This document shows positions 23,301-35,181 of a stretch of DNA of 64,000 nt, in pieces; the stretch's first letter is position 1, and the number at the start of each line of letters is the position of its first letter. The stretch lies in NCBI GenBank assembly GCA_029783825.1, contig JAREIK010003421.1:1438358-1502357 (forward strand). Reading direction: 5' to 3'. This DNA is from Sapria himalayana (Eukaryota; Streptophyta; Magnoliopsida; Malpighiales; Rafflesiaceae). The notes below the pieces were generated by a model that did no database searches, had not been told where the DNA came from, and saw only the letters and a program-made list of their open reading frames with translations. The position numbers and the translations under genes are program-made.

Positions 23301-25980
23301 AATAACTAGTCACACTTAGAGGATCAAGTGTCTGATCCAAGGTTAAATATCCATGAGAAAGAATTTATGGGAAACAAAATCACTACTAAAGAGAGCGATT
23401 GTTAGAAAAGAACTAGAGAATGACTAATAAGAGGGTTTTGATTTTATAGTTGAGATTCTATTTCCAACACGGTAATGAAAAGAAAATCTTCACGAGACAA
23501 GCTTCCAGATCTGCCACCATAATAAACAATTATAATAATTCTTCTCAAAATCATTATGTAAGATTGACTTCAAATTGCAAGTGAGATCTCCCTCACATGG
23601 CCGCATAAACCAATCTTAGGAGGTACGCATTCAGAGATAAAAGAGTTTTTGTATGATTTGTTGTATGCAAAGTGATGAATTTGACATGTTTTCCAGTAAT
23701 TGGGAATTGAACTCACGTGGGAGATGGATCCTCTTTGAGTTGGAACATGTTTACTAGAGCCATTGCTTTTGTTTACATAGCTACTGATTTACCATGTGGT
23801 AGGTGAAAAAGTAAAATAATTATGAGTGTTCATTTGCAAATCTACATTGAGGAATGAGGAGAAAAATATACTGATGAAAATTTAGAAGGTGGAAATGGGG
23901 CGATGTTCAGGTTCCGTAGCCATAACTTCTTCCCCTCCCTCACTGCCGACTACATAGCGGAGAGGCGCCATCATCCCCTACCACAGGCAGCAAGGGATGA
24001 TTAAGGTCAATGATGTCCCCAAGTTTAATGTGTTGTGATTATTAAAAAAATAATAAATAATAAAATTTTGCTATCTTATAGAAATTTCTATTTGATGATG
24101 TTTATTAAATAAAAATAATGAAAATATCTTCTAATTAATAAATAGGAAAATTGTGCAATTTAAAAATAATTGAAAAAAGGACAAGTTTGTCATAAAAAAT
24201 ATATAAAAACAATTATTTATGATATATATCATATGTACTTTTTATTAAAAAGAATATTTTTTAAAAAAAATAGTATGTACATATAAATATTATGTGTTAT
24301 TCATTATAACATATAGTAGTATATACATTATGTTATATACTATATACGTTAATTAACGCATACAATATACATGTCATAACCTTTATATTATATATGATTA
24401 TACTACATATATACTATTTTTATTTTAATAATATTAATTTTTAATGAAAAATATATATTGATATACATCTCATAAAAAATATTTGGATATGTATTTTTTA
24501 TATGACATGACATAACATGGTGACATGGCATAAAAAGGATATTTTTTAGGTTTCCATATTTGAGTACAATAAGAATTAAATACTTTTGAATTTGGAATAC
24601 ATTTTTATTAATATACATAGCTTAGTTAGCCTTAAAATGCATATAGTGTATGATGGTGTGCAAAAACTTAAAGCATGGACCAAATAAAGCAACAAATGCT
24701 AACACATTATGAGTTCTTCAAATTGAAAGAACACTTATTAGGTTATGTATCATGATAATCCATGTTTCATAAAATATTGAAAATAGACAAATCAAAAAGA
24801 CAAGAACACCGATCAAAATTAGAATAATTAAGCATAACACGCTGCCAAAAATATTTCGTAAGCAGATTGTCTCCTTAACACTATCTTGGTCGGCCATCAA
24901 CTAGACTTGTATGACTTGACCAACGAAGTGATGAAATATTGGTTTCTTACCTAGTTAGATATACTAGATTTATTTGATTTGTGTTCGATCTATTGTTCAT
25001 GTTTAACTTGTTTTATTTTTAAAATATTAATATTTATTTTTTATTTTAAGATTACATATTTTATTTTAAATTTAATATTAATTTTTTATTTTCTTTTTAA
25101 TTTACTATAATAATTAACTCAATGCTTTAATGCTTATAAATTTTAGTTGAAGCAAAAATAAAACTTGAATTAAAATCAACTTAGGGTCAGTTTGGTAGTG
25201 ATTTTCAAAAGTGTTAATAAGGCTAAAATAATTATAAGTATGTTTAGGAAAAAAATATCATTATAAATATTTAAAAAAATATTTTTTAAACCTTAAAAAA
25301 ATACTTGAAGTATTCTTTTAATAAACATTTGGAGATAATTTTTTTATAACTCGTCAAAAGTTTTTGGATGTAATTAATATATCTATTTATTTATCCTTAA
25401 ATATCAATTTATTATCTTTTAAATTTTATGAATAATATGATCTTTTTTTTATCATTCAAATATTTTAAATCTTTTAGTAATAATTTTTTTAAAAGATTCT
25501 TATAATCATTAAAATATATATTTTTTAAGTTTTATTAATATAAATATTTACTTATTTATTAGTTAATTCAGATTTTTTGTAAATATTTTTTTATAATCAT
25601 ACAAATAATGATTTAAGGTTTTTATTAACACAAATGTTTATGTATGTTCATTTATTATTTCAAATATTTTAAAAATGTTTATAGGTATAGGATTAATTAT
25701 TTAATGTATTTATTAATACAAATATTTAAATATCTTTATTAATTAATTCAAATAATATTTTGTGTATTTTTTTTAAAATTTTATAATCATAAAAATAGTT
25801 ATTTGTCTTTATTAATAAATAATTTTATTCATATTTATATTTTTTTGTATATATTTATTTATAACATCTTATTTTTATAATTATAAGAGAAGTAGGCATC
25901 TTTCAAGGATCACTCATTCATAGATCATTACAAACTTTTAATATACAAAATTACATCAAATATTAAAATAAATTATATAT
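20330..25980. other. CACTA interior without recognisable gene
   Basis: Very AT-rich. It includes a (TG/CA)n stretch near 21300-21350 and another at 20519-20534, and a more GC-balanced island at 23870-24020 (gtgcggagaggcg-like text) that could be an old exon but shows no domain. A short minus-strand frame at 20780-20892 (FLKEYPGFNTCVHTRIYES) may be an exon piece of the element; I do not recognise it. Bases from 25187 start with gggtcagtttggtagtgatt, a word common at the ends of small plant MITEs; the partner end was not found. Confidence 0.45.
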
Positions 25981-26422
25981 AAAACAAAAAAAAATTAATT
26001 TAGAATAGACTTAATGAATGAAATAATCCCTAGCTAAATAGCTAAGGAAAAATTCTTAGCTAAATGCACATATATTTTGTGAAAGTTATAATTTAAGGAC
26101 TAATCGCTTCTATTACTATATAATTATAAAACAATATTTCCGGATCATCATTTAGCTAGTGATTTTTTCACAAGCTAATTAGTTAGGGAAAATCTATCTT
26201 TAAAGTTGTAGCTAAATTTTCCGCCAATATTTGTGCCAAAATCTACGATAATATTAGCTAGGAACATTTTTTCATCAAAAATTTCTATCTCTAATCCATC
26301 ACAAATCAGTCGCAAATTTTTCATATAATCTAGAATTATACATCTTTTGTTATTCACTAGCTAATCCCTCGCAAATTAGATAGATATTATTTTCCTAGCT
26401 AAACATATAATTTTTTGTAGTA

Positions 26423-26425
26423 TTC
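26423..26425. other. Target-site duplication TTC, right copy
   Basis: Second copy of the 3-bp duplication flanking the CACTA element. Removing the element and one TTC restores a continuous gag reading frame of copia element C. Confidence 0.85.
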
Positions 26426-26850
26426 AACTTATTCTATTTTGACCCAACATAGTAAGTTGAGAAAATAGAGTATTTCAGGTATTGATATGATTAGTTAACA
26501 TAATAAATTTTGTTATTCGAAGAGTTAAAATCTCTTTTTTAAGAAAATTTTGTTGTTACGTGACTTTACATCATATAGTCTTTTGAAAGTATCACAAATT
26601 TCTTTTATCGTATCATTTTATGCTATATTGAATAGTACTCTATCAGCTAGTGTGAAATATAGATTAGAAATCATATTATTGTCATCTCTTTCCTCTTATT
26701 TCTAGTAATCCTAGTAGGTGTTTTTCCAATTACATCTAAATAATTATTCTTTCTCAAAATTATCTTTTTATTCATTTTTAAAAATTAAAAATTATTCCCA
26801 TTAAATTTTTCTATTTCAACTTTTCTTATGATTTATTTTAATTTTACAAT
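26426..26850 (-). pseudogene. Copia element C gag, N-terminal part
   Basis: Minus-strand translation reads NMISNLYFTLADRVLFNIA, then IKEICDTFKRLYDVKSRNNK, then, across the CACTA site, VEYAKTLLQ. This is the retrotrans_gag / UBN2-type capsid region of copia elements. Several codons are now stops. The continuity of gag across the 7.1-kb insertion is strong evidence that the CACTA element came later. Confidence 0.8.
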
Positions 26851-27013
26851 GAACAATATATTAGGCTAATAGTAATTATTTATATTAATATACTAAGAAA
26901 GTGGAATGGTCATTATACCCTTATAAAAACCACATATATTGAACCTCTTACAGAATTTTTCTAGACATATGAACCACAAAAATTAATGTCTTAAATACTA
27001 CCTATGATATCAC

Positions 27014-27237
27014 TATTAAAATAGAACCACGTCTATAATTTAAAAATAAAAAATTTAACCCTAAAATAATAAAAAAATAAACTAATAAATAAAAATATAA
27101 TTAAAAAGAAAATTGGGATTGAGATGAATTGCAAAGGAGAAACCTTATTTTATAGAATAAAATATAAATATATCAAATTGATTTTTGATGATAGCAAGAT
27201 GGCATTTCACCTACCAAAGTCTTTGACGTTGATGTTA
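27014..27237 (-). repeat. 5' LTR of copia element C
   Basis: Begins tattaaaatagaacca and ends near gacgttgatgtta. It aligns by eye with 15573-15805. The degenerate primer-binding site lies immediately to its left, consistent with minus-strand orientation. Confidence 0.65.
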
Positions 27238-27249
27238 TAATTATGCAAT

Positions 27250-27345
27250 TTGATTGGGTTTGAATGTAATTGAGGAAATGGAGATGGAAAAGATACACTT
27301 AATAATTATAGAAATTGAGGAAATGGAAAATATATAATCAATTGG
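27250..27345 (+). repeat. Dispersed repeat copy, shared with 720-905
   Basis: Contains two attgaggaaatgg words around gatacacttaat, the same arrangement as 720-905. Noncoding. Confidence 0.5.
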
Positions 27346-29610
27346 CTAACTTTTTTCAAAGTGTGAATTTAGATTGGGGGCGTAATTTTGCCTCTCTGTA
27401 TGTTGCTGACAACTAACGAAACATATCATGGAACTTGTTGAATAAAAACTTAATAAAATTTCTCAATTGCATATTTTCCAATAAAAAATTTTAAATGGGC
27501 AGGGGCTGGGTACTTTGTTGAAAGAATTGTTTTTAAAATAATTTGTATCAATCAGGGAGTCTTCTTTTTCAATTTCAATAATCAACTCAAGAGACGTCGT
27601 TACTTGAGAATTAATTAAGAATCGAACTTAATAGTATTAACTGTGTGAATTGGAATTATTATTGTCATTGGTAACTAGGTCAGTAGAGTAGATGGGGGTG
27701 GGGTGGGGTGGCTTGTGTTTAACAGTTTAAGAGGCCGGAACGTTGGACACCTTACATTAAGAGGACCAATCAAGGGTCGTACGCTACTTAAACATTTGAA
27801 AAGAAAGGCAAGTACACATCTTCAACGACAAAACCTGAAATGCCTATGAGCCCGAAAAAAGAAAAAATGACAAACATAGATAGGTGATTCTTTTAGTATC
27901 GCACGAGAAAACTAAGTTCGCCAGTCAAGTACTCTACCCCATTTTAGGTGCATGAACTTAACCTTTTCTTTGTTTCTCTCTCTTGGGGCGAGGAGAGAGA
28001 AAACTAATTAAGTACGACGAACCATTAGATCACAGAACACCTGCAGATACTTAAAAGGGGAAATACTAAGTGAAGGAGGAATTCAATGCTGGGTTTCAAG
28101 GATATAATGACATATAGTGTAAAGCTGCATCCCCCGCAAGAATCTTTCATTATTTCTAAAAAGAGATGTTCTTGTCTAATTAAACTTTACTGTTTAAGAT
28201 ATTTGAACAGGAAATGGGTCATGTGTATTGGGGAATATGGTGTAATTTAGTTGGGTTTTTCTTGAATCATAAATTCAACTATAGCATGATGATATTATAC
28301 ACTTTGATTTTGAGACTCATGTATTTATTTTTGAATTCAATCTCATGCTAAAGGAGTCGTATGTTTTTTATATACATGTTGTTACTTTTTCCCTTGGTTA
28401 ACTGATGTGATACATTGTTTGTGTACAACAAATTAAAAAGAAAAATGTGGAGACGACGAACCAGTTAAAATAAGTTTTGGTCCCGAAATGACTTCCCATG
28501 GCTTGCAGGCTGATTTTGACAACGCAACCCTCTGTCAGTGTGATTGATTATTTCCCTAGCTGAGGCCTGAGGGTGGAATTTTTATTTCCGATAAGTTTGA
28601 CTTTGAAACTTGGTGAACGCCCAAGTAGCCACGGTCTAGTGCATTTTGTTTCTCGGATAAGTTTTTTTTTTTAATCAATGAAAAGTATGACTCTTCTTCT
28701 AGACTAGACTCCACGATTTTACCAAATAGTAAAATAACAAAAATTTTACATAGTAACTTCTACGTAACCTAACTCAAACCAAATGTAGTATTTTTTTTTA
28801 AGATTTAGTTATGCATGCATAGATGCATGTTTGCTTCCATAATACTATCAAAATCAATATTGATATGGATTGCCTAACTCATAAATCTAATTGTTTGTTC
28901 GCTATTTATTCATGACAATATTACTATGGGCTACATTTTTCAATAAGGTGTCTAACAGTTTCATGTATATATATTAGACTTGTGATCTTTATTTTTGAAT
29001 TTTTAGGGTCGATAACCACAATCTTGAGTAATGTTTCATCATATATACAATATGGGATGATGACTATAAGTGCGAGTGATTCAATTAAGGACAATTTGGA
29101 GTTTCTTGATTTGCCATTTTCTTGAATTCTTTTTTGATATAGCCACTGTATTGGTTGGGTAACAAACTAACAATACGAATTACTTATTTGGATGAGTAGG
29201 AGCGTTAGCCCAAAATCAAGAAAAACCTGCTTGATTAAAAATAGGGTAAGTACGTAAGGTAAAATTGTGTTGGGCATGCTGGGTAGACAGGGATCTAATA
29301 AATCGGGTTGGAAAAATTAAAATAATTAAAAATTTAAATTTATTTTGTTTAAAATTTTGGTGTGCTTATATTTAATAATTTATGTTTTTTTTTATTTGAT
29401 ATGACACTTTATTTTATTATGTAAGTGGGGTTTTTGTCCATGTGTGTTTTACTAAAAAACAAATGTGGTTTCCAAAAAACTTTAAGCTTTTCTAAAAATT
29501 ATTTGTCATGTAATTTAATAATAAATTTTATAAACATACATTTAATTTTATAGAAATATAAAAATATCTTTTAAAAATGAAAAAATATGTATATAGATTC
29601 TATTATGAAC
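27346..29610. other. Probable low-copy intergenic DNA, no gene seen
   Basis: I found no transposon signature and no long frame. Base composition is more balanced at 27640-28150 and 28440-28640 than in the flanking elements. The stretch contains a short ggggtgg run at 27694-27711 and two CT/GA-rich patches (27970-28005). It may be an unexpressed gene flank or the remains of a noncoding transcript, but nothing in the sequence proves either. Plant microRNA signatures I know were not found. Confidence 0.4.
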
Positions 29611-29613
29611 AAT

Positions 29614-29937
29614 ATTATGGATGTCAATAAATTCTTTATTAATCTCTTGATTATTGATATTCTTATGACTCTTTTTTTTTTGTGACTCTTATTATTTATT
29701 GATTAATGTGTATTTAAAGGTATTGATTAATATGCATTCATTAATATATTTATTAAACCCTATAAATAGGGAGCCTTTGTATTCATTGACATATTTATAT
29801 ACACATTAATATATTCATGTATTAAACCCTATAAATAGAGAGCCTTTGCATGAGTTAGCATATACTTGAAGGAATAAGAAATCTTTCTCCTATTTCTCAT
29901 AAATCTTCACTCTCTTGTCCTTCTATTTCATAATATA
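29614..29937 (+). repeat. 5' LTR of copia element D
   Basis: The segment starts near tattatggatgtcaat and ends just before the primer-binding site. It carries two copies, 70 bases apart, of attaaaccctataaatag followed by gagcctttg (29751-29780 and 29821-29850). Each contains a TATA box, so the LTR core promoter region is duplicated. No second LTR is present for comparison. Confidence 0.6.
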
Positions 29938-29999
29938 TTATCAGCACGAAACTTTGTTGGAATTTTTAAGAGATATATTGAAGAATATGAAAACTCATT

Positions 30000-32615
30000 T
30001 GGTGGAATCTTCAATCGATAACAATGATATGTGTTTCGCAAATAGTGCATCAATGCTTACTATACTTAAGGATAGAAAATTTTTTTCCTTTTTTAAATAA
30101 TGTAGGGATCATATGTGAATACAATATCGGGTAGTGCAAAATTGATTGAGGACTCTAGAAGAGCTAATATATTGTTACGAATGAAATTTATTGATGATGC
30201 TTTATATTGAGGACTCTAGAAGAAACAAAATTCATATTGATGATGCTTTATATTCTACCAAGTCTCAAAGAAATTTATTGAGTTTTAAACATATTTGATG
30301 AATTGGAATCATATTAGATTACGAATGAAGACAACATTAAGTATTTATATATTACCAACATTGACTCGGGTAATAAAAATATATTAGAAAAATTACTCAT
30401 TTTTTCCTCTAGTTCGTACTACACAAACATAAACACAATTAAGACACGTGTCATAGTAAACCAGAAGTTTACTGATGAAAATAATTTTATTGTTTGGCAT
30501 GATCAATTGGGACATACTTCTATAATGATGTGTAGAATCATTAAAAATTCAAGTGAACATTCATTGAAAAATCAAAAGATTTTTCTGTCCAATGAACCCT
30601 CATGTGCTACTTGTTCTCAAGGAAAGTTAATTATAAGGCCTTCTCCAATATAAATAAGGATGGAAGCCCTTGCATTTTTGTAATGTAAATAATGTGATAT
30701 ATGTGGGCCTATTCATCCATCATGTGGAACATTTTGGTATTGTATGATTCTTATTGATGCATCAATAAGATGGCCACATGTTTGTTTGTTATCAACACAT
30801 AACCAAGCATTTGTTAGATTGTTTGCTCAAATAATTCGGTTATGGGCTCATTTTCTAGATTATCTGATTAAGTCAATTCGTTTCGACAATGCTGAATAAT
30901 TTACTTCCCAAGCTTTTAGTGATTATTGTATGTCTATTGGAATAACTATCGAACATCATGTAGCATATGTTCATACACAAAATAGTTTAGTAGAATCATT
31001 TATTAAATGCTTTCAATTGATTGCAAGGCCATTACAAATGAGGATGAAGCTCCCGACTTCTGCTTGGGGCCACGCTATTTTGTATGCAACACTGATTCAT
31101 ATTTGACCAATAAATTATCATGAGATCTCTCTTTTACAATTAGTTTTTGTTCAAAAACTAAATATTTCCCATCTAAGGATTTTTGGGTGTATGGTATATA
31201 TTCCGATTACTCTATCACAATGCACTAAGATGGGTCCCCAAAAGAAAATTGGGAATATATATTAGATATGAATCTCTATCGATAATCAAATATTTAGAGC
31301 AATCAATTGGAGATTTATTTATAGCTCGCTTTGCTGATTGTTATTTTAATGAATCAAATTTCCAACTTTAAAAAAAACTAAATAGTTGAAAAAAGCAATT
31401 AGTTGGAATCAATTATCGTTGTCTTATCTTGACCTCGCACAAGGGAATGTGAACTAGAAGTTCAAAAGATTATTCATTTGCAAAATTGAGCAAATCAATC
31501 GTCAGATGCAATTACTAATTTGAAGAGAGTAACTACATCTAACATATCAACTACTAATACTTCAGTTAGAATTGATGTCCTTGTAGGACAATCTATTGCT
31601 AATAAAACTAAAGCATCAGAGAAATGTGGTCGACCAGTTGGTTCCAAAGATAAAAATTCTCAGAAAAGAAAAGGATCAAATGATCAAATTGAGGAATTAA
31701 TAGCTCTAGAAGAGTTCCTAGTTGTTATTCCAGATGAAATTCAAGTACCTGAAACTTGTGACAATCATGAGATCTCGATAAACTATGCCACAACTGGCCA
31801 AAGGTGGAATTAGAATAAAATTGATGTCGATAAAATATTTACCTATAATATAGCACTCAACATTATTAATGACAATAAGGACCTTGAGCCAAAGTCTATT
31901 GAGAAATGTAGACAGAGAGATGATTGGCCAAAATGAAAAAATGTAATTGAAGTTGAATTAAATTCTCTTTCAAAATAAGAAGTTTTTGGTCCTATTATAC
32001 ATACACTTGATGGTGTCAAACCTGTAGGATACAAATGGCTATTTATGTAAAAATAAGACATGACAAATAAAGTTGTCAAATATAAGACGCGATGAGTTGC
32101 ACAAGGATTCTCTCAAATACCTAGCATTGATTATGAAGAGACTTATTCCCTATAGTGGATGCAACTACTTTTTGATATTAATTAATTAACCTGGAAATAC
32201 ATGAAAAACTCAAAATGTGTTTATTGGATGTAGTTACTGCTTATATATATGGACCACTTGATAGTGACATTTACATGAAAATCCCAAAAGGATTAAAATT
32301 GCTTGCAACACATAATTCATGTCCTCAAGAACTTTACTCGATAAAATTATACAAATCTTTATATGGGTTGAAATAATCTGGATGCATGCGGTATAATCGT
32401 CTTAGTGAATATTCATTGTGAAATAGGGATAAGAATGATCCCCTTTACTTATGTATATTTATTAAGAGATCTGGATCCAAGTTCGTTATAATTGTAGTTT
32501 ATGTTAATGACCTGAATATTATTGGAACTATGAATGAGCTTTCAGAAGCAGTAACTTAATAAAAGAATTTGAGATGAAAAATCTCGGAAAAACAAAATTT
32601 TGCCTTGATTAAGGA
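30000..32615 (+). pseudogene. Copia element D pol remnant
   Basis: Readable pieces are DALYSTKSQRNLLSFK near 30245-30290 (protease to pre-integrase), a degenerate integrase zone at 30480-31100, IYIRYESLSIIKYLEQS at 31260-31310, GRPVGSKDKNSQKRKG at 31630-31675, and GVKPVGYKWLF near 32010-32045 at the start of reverse transcriptase. Two open stretches survive (31183-31371 and 31520-31813). The rest is broken, and the protein would lack RNase H. Confidence 0.8.
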
Positions 32616-33330
32616 TAACAGCCCTTCGCTAAGTGGTCAAGTATGCCCCTAGCTAGTTATGATGATTAATGCAACTTGCTACGTGTAACCTTCCCACTCT
32701 TTTATACATGCTTACTTTTAAAAAAAAAGTCTTTTCTGCTTAATTTTATTTGCTATGTTTATCAAAATTTCTGCTTAAACCTGTTATTGCATTATTTGTC
32801 TATTTATTTATTTAAATTTATCATTATCATCATTTTTATTTTGCTACTCCATATGCATGAGTAGAACGACACCAAAGTTCTTCTATGACCTCTATGTAAA
32901 CCTATAAAAGAAAACCTAAGAAGGAAAATTCTTCTAAATTCATCATTCATGTCCTCATATGCCATGACTTCTAATATCTTACAAGTAGATATTGTAGTTG
33001 GTAAATTTCAGGATAAAGGGTGTCAAATAATGATTTATTATTAATAGCATGTATTACCTTATGGACAATGAAAAATGTCAAACATACATCTATTCAATAA
33101 TGGTATTATGTTGGATAAGCAGTGTGATAAATTCTGAATGAATGATGTCATATCTATAAGATAAAGGATGTCATAAATTTGTCTAAGCCTTACAATTTAC
33201 AAAGAAAAACTCAGGAAAATAATTTAAATAAAAGTGAAATAATACATTGGCAATTTGGGCCCGATTGGAGCATTTAGCCCAAGATTATAGTTTCTTTCAA
33301 ATTTTTTTCCATTTTAAAAACTACTAGAGA
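32616..33330. other. No gene recognised
   Basis: Sequence between the truncated copia element D and the gypsy pol remnant. It may include the upstream gag/protease part of the gypsy element but is too diverged for me to read. The words at 32625-32670 (agcccttcgctaagtggtcaa) look slightly tRNA/SINE-like but no A and B box pair is convincing. Confidence 0.35.
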
Positions 33331-34052
33331 AAACCCTACTAGTCTTCCACATTAGTTCAATGTGGTTAATGGGTTGTAGCTATGGTTCCAACAAGTTGGA
33401 CCAAGCGTACGTAGCCTAGCTAAGCCAAAAAGTTTTGGGATAATTATGGTGGCACATCTCATCCCATTAAGTCATGCATCGTAATCAACTACAAAAATAT
33501 AGTGAGTACTTCCAAGTGTTATCTTCCCATTATCTTAAGTAGAATAGATTGTGGAGGTCACCGCTAACAACAATATGTCATGCTCCTAGATGACTTTTTT
33601 GACTATTATCAGATTCTAATGTACTTGTTTGAATATAGAAAAAATATATTTAACCCCCCTCATGAACTCTTGTATTATAATGTAATATTATTTAGATTTA
33701 AAAAAAAAAGTACTAAAACCACTTACTAGAAGTTGGTTGCCAAAATATTGTAGATGTTTTTGAGCAAAACTATGAAAGTGTTCAATGATGAAATGTTGAT
33801 ATAAAACTAAGAGTGATTAGACTATTTCCAATTTATATGAGGTGTTGGATTGTTAAGGTGATGCATAGTTGAATTGAATACCAAAAACATACATTCGATG
33901 TTAGTTCATGGGTACATCACCACTCGAAGAGTCATCGTAGCCAACCCAACTCAAATTTAGATCAATATGGAATATCCCTTGCCATCTACTTAGAAGAAAA
34001 TTCTTCAACTTAATAGTTGTTTAGTCATCTTGTGAAGATGTATTTCCTAATT

Positions 34053-34159
34053 AGCTAATTATCTTCACACTTTTTAATGAGGTAATTATATTCACCCTTT
34101 TTAATGAGGTAATTATCTTCATCCTTTTTGATGAGCTAATTATCTTCATCCTTATAATG
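34053..34159 (+). repeat. 27-bp minisatellite, four copies
   Basis: Four consecutive units of the type aggtaattatcttcatcc plus tttttgatg start at 34053, 34080, 34107 and 34134 (the last is 26 bases). They lie between two recognisable stretches of gypsy RT, so they arose by local expansion after the element decayed. Confidence 0.9.
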
Positions 34160-34569
34160 AGCTCTAATCAATTAAAAAATTTGGGTTGAACCATGAATGT
34201 GCTTAGACACTCCTAGTCGTCAAGTTTTATATGACCAAGCAATTGGATCTTAGTAGCTCATACAAAGGAGAGAAACTCATTGTCTATGTGGCATTATTGG
34301 ATATTCTGACTAGGTAGCTTTATTCATACAAGATCCCAAAAATATATAAAAATAAGTCTAGTATCTAAGGAAGAGCTTGATATGTACAAAAATATGTTCT
34401 CCCCACATAAAGAACATGGTCTTGATGTATGAGTGGCTACAAGAAGCATCTCCCCTTAACTTTATGCCTATCCAATTGTGGAGCTTGCTAGCATTCCATT
34501 AAGACCCACACTCCTTAAACCTAAATTATTAAGAAGAATTGTTCAATGAGCAATTAAACATAGTAAATA

Positions 34570-34893
34570 TAGCTTTTGTTTTAACTATGTAACATATTGC
34601 ATCAGAATAATTTATTAACTATTTTTAATTTTTGTTAATTATAAATAATGATTTATAGTATATGTTTTTATTCAATTTAATATAAAAATTAAAAAATATG
34701 TAAACAAATATTTTGTAAAAAAATAAAAAGTGAAAATAGTTTTGGAAAGAAAATAACTAGAAATTTTTTCCTCGCTAATTTAGCTAGGAATTTTGTGTAA
34801 TTCTAAATTACGAACAAAATTAGCAAGGGAAAAAAATAATTAGCTAGGAAATTTTCGTTAGTTAAAAAATTATCTAGGGAATTTTTTTATAAG
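34570..34893 (-). mobile_element. CACTA end fragment, inverted relative to 19325-19780
   Basis: The reverse complement of this stretch matches 19325-19780. It shares cctagctaattt-type subterminal words and the block attaaattgaataaaaacat, atactataaatcattattta. It represents about 320 bases of one terminus of the same CACTA family. The outermost cactaca bases are eroded (right edge reads ttttttataagcc). No partner end was found nearby, so it is a truncated insertion in the gypsy pol. Confidence 0.75.
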
Positions 34894-35181
34894 CCCCATC
34901 TAACATCAAAAGAAGAAAGTACATGCAGATTTTTAGTCAACCTTTTTAAAAGCATAGTGAGTTAAATCCCAAGAAAAAACTGGTGGATAATTTATGTTGA
35001 TCATGCAACTCACCTAGTGGATGGAAGAATTAACATTCAAGTTCAAACTCTAATTGGAAACAAAATTGAGCAAGCCATTTGTTTGAATTTACTAACATCA
35101 AATAATGGAAAAATGTAAATCATACTAGCTACTCTCAATCTAATAATATCATTCACCACATGAAAAGTTATCATATGCAAT

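Larger units (their letters stand above)
19325..26422 (-). mobile_element. CACTA (En/Spm-type) transposon, 7098 bp
   Basis: The left end is cactagaaaaaaagg. The right end, read on the minus strand, is tactacaaaaaatt, a match to the CACTA terminus with its first base changed. Both ends carry many subterminal copies of cctagctaa/ttagctagg-type words (19340-19600 and 26000-26400), as is usual for this superfamily. TTC is duplicated on both sides. The element interrupts the gag of copia element C. A TnpA-like coiled-coil remnant lies at 19790-20290 on the minus strand. I see no TnpD/transposase_21-type catalytic frame, so the copy is probably not autonomous. The interior from 20.9 to 25.9 kb is extremely AT-rich. 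Confidence 0.85.
15573..27237 (-). mobile_element. Copia element C, split by a CACTA transposon
   Basis: A minus-strand copia element. Its LTRs are about 15573-15805 (3') and 27014-27237 (5'). Both contain aaaatagaacca at the left and ctttgac(t/g)tt.at.tta at the right, with matching text between, including gattg(g)gatga. Inside, gag-pre, integrase and the RNase H end lie at 15806-19321 and the N-terminal gag at 26426-26850. The two parts are separated by a CACTA transposon at 19325-26422. A purine tract (minus-strand aaatggaagaaag) abuts the left LTR. A degenerate primer-binding site (minus-strand tgatatcata) abuts the right LTR. Frames are broken by stops. I found no clean 5-bp target duplication. 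Confidence 0.75.
29614..32615 (+). mobile_element. Copia element D, internally deleted, 3'-truncated
   Basis: Plus-strand copia remnant. A probable 5' LTR (~29614-29937) is followed by tatcagcacgaaac, the primer-binding-site region of a known copia subgroup. Only about 50 codons separate it from the protease/pol start (CFANSASMLTILKDRKFFS near 30031-30090), so nearly all of gag is gone. Pol then runs through integrase (30480-31370) and reverse transcriptase (31960-32615) and stops without RNase H or a 3' LTR. Almost every segment contains stops. Confidence 0.8.
33340..35181 (+). pseudogene. Ty3/gypsy element G pol, 5' part (RT to RNase H)
   Basis: Plus-strand gypsy polyprotein remnant. Pieces in order are LLDDFFDYYQILMY near 33580-33625, KLVAKIL then MFLSKTMKVFNDEMLI at 33731-33800 (the catalytic YxDD box degraded to FNDE), HGYITTRRVIVANPTQ near 33907-33955, and PLPSTXKKILQLN near 33975-34015. 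These are followed by SSSYKGEKLIVYVAL at 34253-34297 (the RT/RNase H connection) and WIIYVDHATHLVDG with KIEQAICLNLLTSNNGKM near 34984-35116 (RNase H). It is interrupted by a 27-bp tandem array and a CACTA fragment, and ends at 35181 where copia element E is inserted. It is nonfunctional. Confidence 0.75.

Noticed and set aside
32620..32700. Possible tRNA-derived SINE head (cttcgctaagtggtcaagt)
   Set aside because: Neither a full box A/box B pair nor a cloverleaf can be drawn.
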